Under the pieces are notes generated by a model, which made no database searches, was not told the DNA's origin, and was given only the letters and a program-made list of their open reading frames with translations. Below, one piece after another: positions 6,909 to 10,362 of a stretch of DNA of 10,362 nucleotides. The stretch lies in NCBI GenBank assembly GCA_003133485.1, contig PKXR01000041.1:1-10362 (forward strand), read 5' to 3'. Made by a program: the position numbers and the translations under genes. Positions within the stretch are counted from its first letter, which is position 1; the number at the start of each line of letters is the position of its first letter. Source of the stretch: Candidatus Dormiibacterota bacterium. GTDB taxonomy: Bacteria; Chloroflexota; Dormibacteria; UBA8260; Bog-877.

Positions 6909-7525
6909 CGCGCGGCGTCGGCCAGACCTGGGCCGGTCCCATCCTCGGCGCCAGCCTCGCCCTCATTTTGGTCGGGTGCGGTGGCTCCCCAGGGCTGATT
7001 CGAAGTTCGCCGCAGAAGCTCGCGCTAAAGTTGTCGCAATTGCCATACCCTGGCTTTGTTGTCGAGAAGGGATCCACGGATACAGGTGTCATTAGCAACA
7101 AGACTGCTGCACAGGGCGAGGCCTCCGCGCTGCGCCAATTCGAGGCTCAAGGCCGGCAGTCTTCCTACGTCGCCACATTCGACAGGGAGGTGAGCCCTCA
7201 GGAGGTAGTCGGGCCTGTCGTCATCGCGAGTTCAGTGGTGACGTACGCGTCGGCTTCCGGGGCCGCGAGCGGATTCGCTATGGAGAAGAAGAAGTTGGGC
7301 CAAACAGGGTGGGAGCAGGTCTCGACCGGAACGCTCGGTGAGCAGGCGGTGGCGTTCACTGAGACCAAGGAGCTCCTTCAGACCGAGTACCAGTCGTTCG
7401 TCTTGGACTGGCGTCAGGCCAATGTGGTCAACGAGATCCGCATCGCCGGCAACGCCGCCACTCTAGACCTCACCTACGCACTAGCTCTGGCCCGGGTCCA
7501 GCAGCGCACCGAGACCAGGAACTAA
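6905..7525 (+). CDS. putative lipoprotein of unknown function
   Basis: Read from the CTG at 6905-6907, the 206-residue product starts with a lipoprotein signal: Arg3, a hydrophobic stretch 10-23 (AGPILGASLALILV) and the lipobox LVGC ending at Cys25, followed by Gly-Gly-Ser. The mature part of about 180 residues is soluble, with no further membrane segment, and ends in a strand-rich half (FVLDWRQANVVNEIRIAG, then ALALARVQQR). I do not recognise the family. The only start codon of the usual kind, TTG at 6968, begins three residues before the cysteine and would delete the signal. CTG fits better: GGAGAGG (6891-6897) is 7 nt upstream and CTGA overlaps the jag stop, like the GTGA overlaps earlier in this operon. 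The in-frame stop at 6863-6865 rules out a much longer form. It is followed directly by the M16 peptidase gene, so a shared envelope role is possible but unproven. Confidence 0.75.
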   Translation: MTRGVGQTWAGPILGASLALILVGCGGSPGLIRSSPQKLALKLSQLPYPGFVVEKGSTDTGVISNKTAAQGEASALRQFEAQGRQSSYVATFDREVSPQEVVGPVVIASSVVTYASASGAASGFAMEKKKLGQTGWEQVSTGTLGEQAVAFTETKELLQTEYQSFVLDWRQANVVNEIRIAGNAATLDLTYALALARVQQRTETRN

Positions 7526-8872
7526 GTGGCGAGAACTAGCCGCGCCACCCTGTCTTCCCAGCCCGGCACCGACTCCAGCTGGGAGCTCGTCCAGCTGCCG
7601 AACGGAGCGCAGCTGGTCCTGGCACCGATGGCCGGACGCGAGTCGGTGGCCGCCTCGATCCTGGTGCGGGTCGGGTCTCGCTGGGAGACCAAGCGGCTGG
7701 CTGGGGTATCGCACTTCCTGGAGCACATCGTCTTCAAGGGTACCGAGCGCTTTCCCACCAGTCGGGATGTCTCTCAGTCGATAGAGGGCATCGGCGGAGT
7801 CCTCAACGCCAGCACCGACAAGGAGCTGACCACCTTCTGGGCCAAAGTCCCCGGCGCCCATCTGGAACTGGCGCTCCGACTCCTCTTCGACTTGGCGTTT
7901 GCTCCCCGGATCGCCGCCGAAGAAGCCGAGCGGGAGCGCAATGTAGTGATCGAGGAGCTGTCGATGTACCTCGACCAGCCTGGCGATCTTGTCCAGATGA
8001 TCTTCGACGGTCTTCTGTGGGGCGACCACCCCCTCGCCCGCGACCCCGCCGGCACCAAGGCCTCGCTGGCGCGGATCGGCGCTGCCGAATTGAGCGCCTA
8101 CCGGAGCGCCTACTACGTTCCGGACCGGGTGGTAGTGGTGCTGTCTGGGGGTTTTGACCCCGACCGGGCCCTGCAGCTGGTCGAGCGCTGCTTCGACGAA
8201 CAGGGCCCGGCCGCTGTCGCGAAGGGTGGGCGCCGAAGTGACGGCGGGGTTCCACCGCAACTTGGGCCGGAGCCGGTCGCCAAGGTACGCAAACGGCGCG
8301 GTGAGCAGGTCCACATCCTGCTGGGGGTGCGCTGCTCCTCCTACCTAGATCCAGAGCGCTGGTCTCTCGATGTGCTCAACACGGTCCTGGGCGAGGGAAT
8401 GAGCAGCCGCTTGTTCCTAGAGCTCCGGGAGCGGCAGGCACTGGCCTACGACGTCCACTCTTTCGCCGCTCGCCATCGCGACTCCGGCGCCTTCGGCATC
8501 TACATTGCTACCCAACCGCACCAGGGCGAGACAGCCATCCGGGGCGCCCTTCTGGAAGTCGGCCGCATGGTGCGGGAACGCCTCACCACTGAGGAGATGG
8601 AGCGGACCAAAACTCAGATCGAGGGGCGGTTGCGGCTCCAACTTGAGGGCACCAGCGCGATGGCTGAGTTCCTGGGGCACCAGGCTGCGCTGATCGGATC
8701 GGTGATGTCACCAGCTGAGGTAATCTCGGCCGTGCGATCGGTCACGGCGGAAGAAGTTCAGGCGACCGCCGAGGGACTGTTTTTGGAGAAGGGCTGGCGG
8801 CTCGCGGCGGTAGGGCCAGGCCCCGACTCCGCGGCGGCTCTGGTGGCTGTCTCTAACGGAGTTGAGGAATGA
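7526..8872 (+). CDS. M16 family zinc metallopeptidase
   Basis: M16 proteases (processing peptidase, pitrilysin and insulysin relatives) cut short or unfolded peptides in a closed chamber. The 448-residue product has one full N- plus C-terminal M16 unit. The inverted zinc motif HFLEH is at 63-67, and the third ligand E143 in [12 protein letters not shown] is 76 residues later, the family spacing, so the enzyme should be active. The C-terminal half has [22 protein letters not shown], containing the conserved Arg and Tyr found in this class. No signal peptide is seen, so it is probably cytoplasmic. The GTG start directly abuts the preceding TAA, with AGGA 5 nt upstream. Related genes often sit beside pnp, and the present place in the jag operon is unusual. 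The substrate is unknown. Confidence 0.9.
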   Translation: MARTSRATLSSQPGTDSSWELVQLPNGAQLVLAPMAGRESVAASILVRVGSRWETKRLAGVSHFLEHIVFKGTERFPTSRDVSQSIEGIGGVLNASTDKELTTFWAKVPGAHLELALRLLFDLAFAPRIAAEEAERERNVVIEELSMYLDQPGDLVQMIFDGLLWGDHPLARDPAGTKASLARIGAAELSAYRSAYYVPDRVVVVLSGGFDPDRALQLVERCFDEQGPAAVAKGGRRSDGGVPPQLGPEPVAKVRKRRGEQVHILLGVRCSSYLDPERWSLDVLNTVLGEGMSSRLFLELRERQALAYDVHSFAARHRDSGAFGIYIATQPHQGETAIRGALLEVGRMVRERLTTEEMERTKTQIEGRLRLQLEGTSAMAEFLGHQAALIGSVMSPAEVISAVRSVTAEEVQATAEGLFLEKGWRLAAVGPGPDSAAALVAVSNGVEE

Positions 8873-8924
8873 ATTCGTCTCCAGATGGCTGCTTCGCGGC
8901 CGCAGAGGCGTGGAGGGAATGACT

Positions 8925-9374
8925 GTGGAACGAACTTTGGTGCTGATCAAGCCAGATGGCGTCCAGCGGGGACTCGTCGGGGAATTGGTGGGACGCTTCG
9001 AACGCCGCGGCCTGCACCTAGCGGGCCTCAAGCTCACCGCCGTCACGCGCGAGCTCGCTGAGACGCATTACGGAGAGCATCGTGGTCGGCCGTTCTTCGA
9101 CGCGATTATCGATTTCATCACCTCCTCCCCGGTCGTGGCGATGGTCTGGGAGGGACCAAACGCGGTGACCATGGTCCGCTCAATGATGGGTCCGACCAAT
9201 CCCGCTAGCGCCCCGCCGGGGACCATCCGCGGGGACTTCGGAATCGACATCGGTCAGAACGTGATCCACGGATCGGACAGCCCGCCCCGAGCCGAGCAGG
9301 AGATCCAGCTCTTTTTCGCAGACGGCGAGCTCGTTACTTGGGAGCGGGAAGGCGGTCGCTGGATCTATCCGTAG
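8925..9374 (+). CDS. ndk: nucleoside diphosphate kinase
   Basis: Ndk transfers the gamma phosphate from ATP to NDPs through a phosphohistidine, balancing the (d)NTP pools. The 149-residue product has the usual length and motifs: [62 protein letters not shown] with catalytic His115, and EIQLFF. The start is placed at GTG 8925-8927, because GGAGGG (8912-8917) is 7 nt upstream and the protein then begins [13 protein letters not shown] like its relatives. The ATG at 8919 would be only 1 nt from that site, and the frame open from 8862 lacks support. A 52-nt gap separates it from the M16 gene. Its last 41 bp overlap the end of lepB on the other strand. Confidence 0.96.
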   Translation: MERTLVLIKPDGVQRGLVGELVGRFERRGLHLAGLKLTAVTRELAETHYGEHRGRPFFDAIIDFITSSPVVAMVWEGPNAVTMVRSMMGPTNPASAPPGTIRGDFGIDIGQNVIHGSDSPPRAEQEIQLFFADGELVTWEREGGRWIYP

Positions 9375-10113
9375 GGCGACGGCGACGACGCCGTCGAAGC
9401 GGTAACAGCGTTCCGGCCGCCAAGACCACGCTCACGGTCGGCCTCATTCCCGGCACCAGGCCAAGTCTGTCTAGTGGCCAGAAGCGGGCGACCGCGATGG
9501 CGACGATGCCGTGCTGCGGCTCCCAGCCGAATGTGCGGGAATCCTCGGAAAAGTTGCGGTTATCGCCCATCACAAAGTAGTCGCGGGTCGGGATCTGCAC
9601 CCACCTTCCCGTGGTCGGCAACAGCGGGGAGAAGGTGCCTGTGGCGGTGCAGCACTCGACCTCGTCCTGCCAGTCCCCGTTGATGTACGGCTCGTTAAGT
9701 TGCGTTCCGCCAGTAGCGGATGTGGGTTTGGTGTCGCTGATGTACACGTGGCCGGCGTGGTGGCTGTCGGGAGCGATCCGCACCCATTCCCCTGGCAGGC
9801 CGATGACTCGCTTGATGAAGTCGTCAGATGACGGGATCGGCGGCTTGATGATCACGATGTCGCCCCTTGTGGGGCCCCCAAAGTACAGCGACACCTTCTC
9901 GGCGATCAGGAGGTTGTTGTTCTGCAAGCCGGGATACATGCTGGTGCCCTCTACGTGCACTGGCTGGATCGCGAAAGCGATCAGTAAATAGATGAGCAGT
10001 GCGAGTGCGACGACCTCGACTAGGTCCCGTACCAGTGACCGCCTGTGAGAGCGACCTCCTATCTCGACCCGATCTCGCGCAGGATCGGGAACGATCTGAG
10101 GGCCAGAGTGCAC
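9334..10113 (-). CDS. lepB: type I signal peptidase
   Basis: Signal peptidase I cleaves Sec and Tat signal peptides at the outer face of the cytoplasmic membrane. The 259-residue product has a membrane anchor at about 30-50, the catalytic serine box [10 protein letters not shown] (Ser58), the catalytic lysine in [12 protein letters not shown] (Lys101) and the [12 protein letters not shown] box (182-193), so the Ser/Lys dyad is intact. After the usual family end ([10 protein letters not shown]) there is an extra tail: a second hydrophobic stretch at about 226-239, then seven arginines (240-246) and a polar end. The GTG at 10111-10113 is chosen as the first start after parB. The frame is open to 10212 but that part overlaps parB out of frame. 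The gene lies 37 bp after parB, and its stop lies inside ndk. Confidence 0.93.
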   Translation of the reverse strand: MHSGPQIVPDPARDRVEIGGRSHRRSLVRDLVEVVALALLIYLLIAFAIQPVHVEGTSMYPGLQNNNLLIAEKVSLYFGGPTRGDIVIIKPPIPSSDDFIKRVIGLPGEWVRIAPDSHHAGHVYISDTKPTSATGGTQLNEPYINGDWQDEVECCTATGTFSPLLPTTGRWVQIPTRDYFVMGDNRNFSEDSRTFGWEPQHGIVAIAVARFWPLDRLGLVPGMRPTVSVVLAAGTLLPLRRRRRRRPTDRSSDRLPAPK

Positions 10114-10119
10114 CTCGGA

Positions 10120-10125
10120 AGTATA
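10120..10125 (-). promoter_or_regulatory. candidate -10 element for a leaderless lepB transcript
   Basis: On the minus strand TATACT, one base from TATAAT, ends 6 nt before the lepB GTG. Transcription normally starts about 7 nt past a -10 element, which would place the first nucleotide on the GTG itself. The sequence before the GTG (TCCGAG, then CCCTCCC further back) contains no Shine-Dalgarno, which agrees with leaderless translation. No clear -35 is present at 17 bp. Confidence 0.45.
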
Positions 10126-10150
10126 GGGAGGGCGGAAAACCCCAGCCCGG

Positions 10151-10362
10151 CTAGATCGAGATCGCCAGCCGGTCCAGCAAGCCGTTGAGCTCCTCTTCGG
10201 AGAAGTACTCAATCACGATGCGGCCTCGCCCCTTGGGGCCGACGAAGACCTTAACCCTGGTGCTCAGTCGTTGGGTGAGGGCCTCCTCGATTGCTCCCAG
10301 GGCCGAATCGGAGGAGCCCGCTGCTCGCGCCGGACGGCCAGGACGGTCCTGGACCTGCTGGG
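10151..10362 (-). CDS. parB: chromosome-partitioning protein ParB (C-terminal part)
   Basis: ParB binds parS sites near the origin, spreads on DNA as a CTP-dependent clamp and, with ParA, segregates the new origins. Only the last 69 residues are in the window; the N-terminal CTPase and the helix-turn-helix domain lie beyond the right edge. The visible end is the dimerisation domain: ALGAIEEALTQRLSTRVKVF, then GRGRIVIEYFSEEELNGLLDRL, a typical ParB C-terminus, preceded by a charged linker. The stop is TAG at 10151-10153. In most genomes with the rpmH-jag cluster, parAB follows on the same strand, whereas here parB points the opposite way. Confidence 0.88.
   Translation of the reverse strand, partial: QQVQDRPGRPARAAGSSDSALGAIEEALTQRLSTRVKVFVGPKGRGRIVIEYFSEEELNGLLDRLAISI

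Noticed and set aside
7481..8314. 277-codon minus-strand frame antisense to the M16 peptidase gene
   Set aside because: The plus-strand frame has intact catalytic motifs; the antisense product has no motifs and reflects third-position GC bias.
8869..8922. 17-codon mini-ORF starting in an ATGA overlap with the M16 stop and ending in the ndk ribosome binding site region
   Set aside because: Too short to judge, GAGGA is only 1 nt from its ATG, and no leader-peptide feature such as repeated regulatory codons is visible.

Overview
The window is the replication-origin neighbourhood of a GC-rich bacterium. The gene set is dnaA, dnaN and recF on the minus strand, diverging from rpmH, rnpA, yidD, yidC and jag on the plus strand, with the end of parB at the right edge. 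YidC lacks the large periplasmic domain of the proteobacterial type, DnaA has a short domain II, and GTG starts are common. This points to a high-GC, Actinomycetota-, Chloroflexota- or Dormibacterota-like lineage. The phylum cannot be fixed from the sequence alone.

Left part (1-3707, minus strand): dnaA, then a 270-bp gap, then dnaN, then recF, which runs off the left edge. The dnaA-dnaN gap holds a cluster of degenerate DnaA-box-like 9-mers and is the best oriC candidate. A second, smaller cluster lies just upstream of dnaA. Centre (3708-4506): about 800 bp with no convincing gene, rich in perfect inverted repeats and carrying the divergent promoters.

Right part (4507-9374, plus strand): a tightly packed run of eight genes, rpmH-rnpA-yidD-yidC-jag-lipoprotein-M16 peptidase-ndk. 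Three junctions are 4-bp NTGA overlaps, and most of the others nearly touch. The first five serve ribosome and RNase P biogenesis, membrane-protein insertion and RNA binding, as in most bacteria. The next three replace the rsmG-parA-parB block that commonly follows jag. Two genes appear to use non-standard start codons: rpmH (ATC) and the lipoprotein gene (CTG). Their signatures would be missed or truncated by standard gene calling.

Far right (9334-10362, minus strand): parB (C-terminal part only), then lepB, whose 3' end overlaps the 3' end of ndk tail to tail by 41 bp. A -10 element placed 6 nt before the lepB GTG suggests a leaderless transcript. No mobile element, CRISPR array, tRNA or rRNA was seen. 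I did not find a clearly new multi-gene system. The most unusual items are the start codons, the rearranged jag-parB interval with its unknown lipoprotein and M16 protease, and the palindrome-rich intergenic region.
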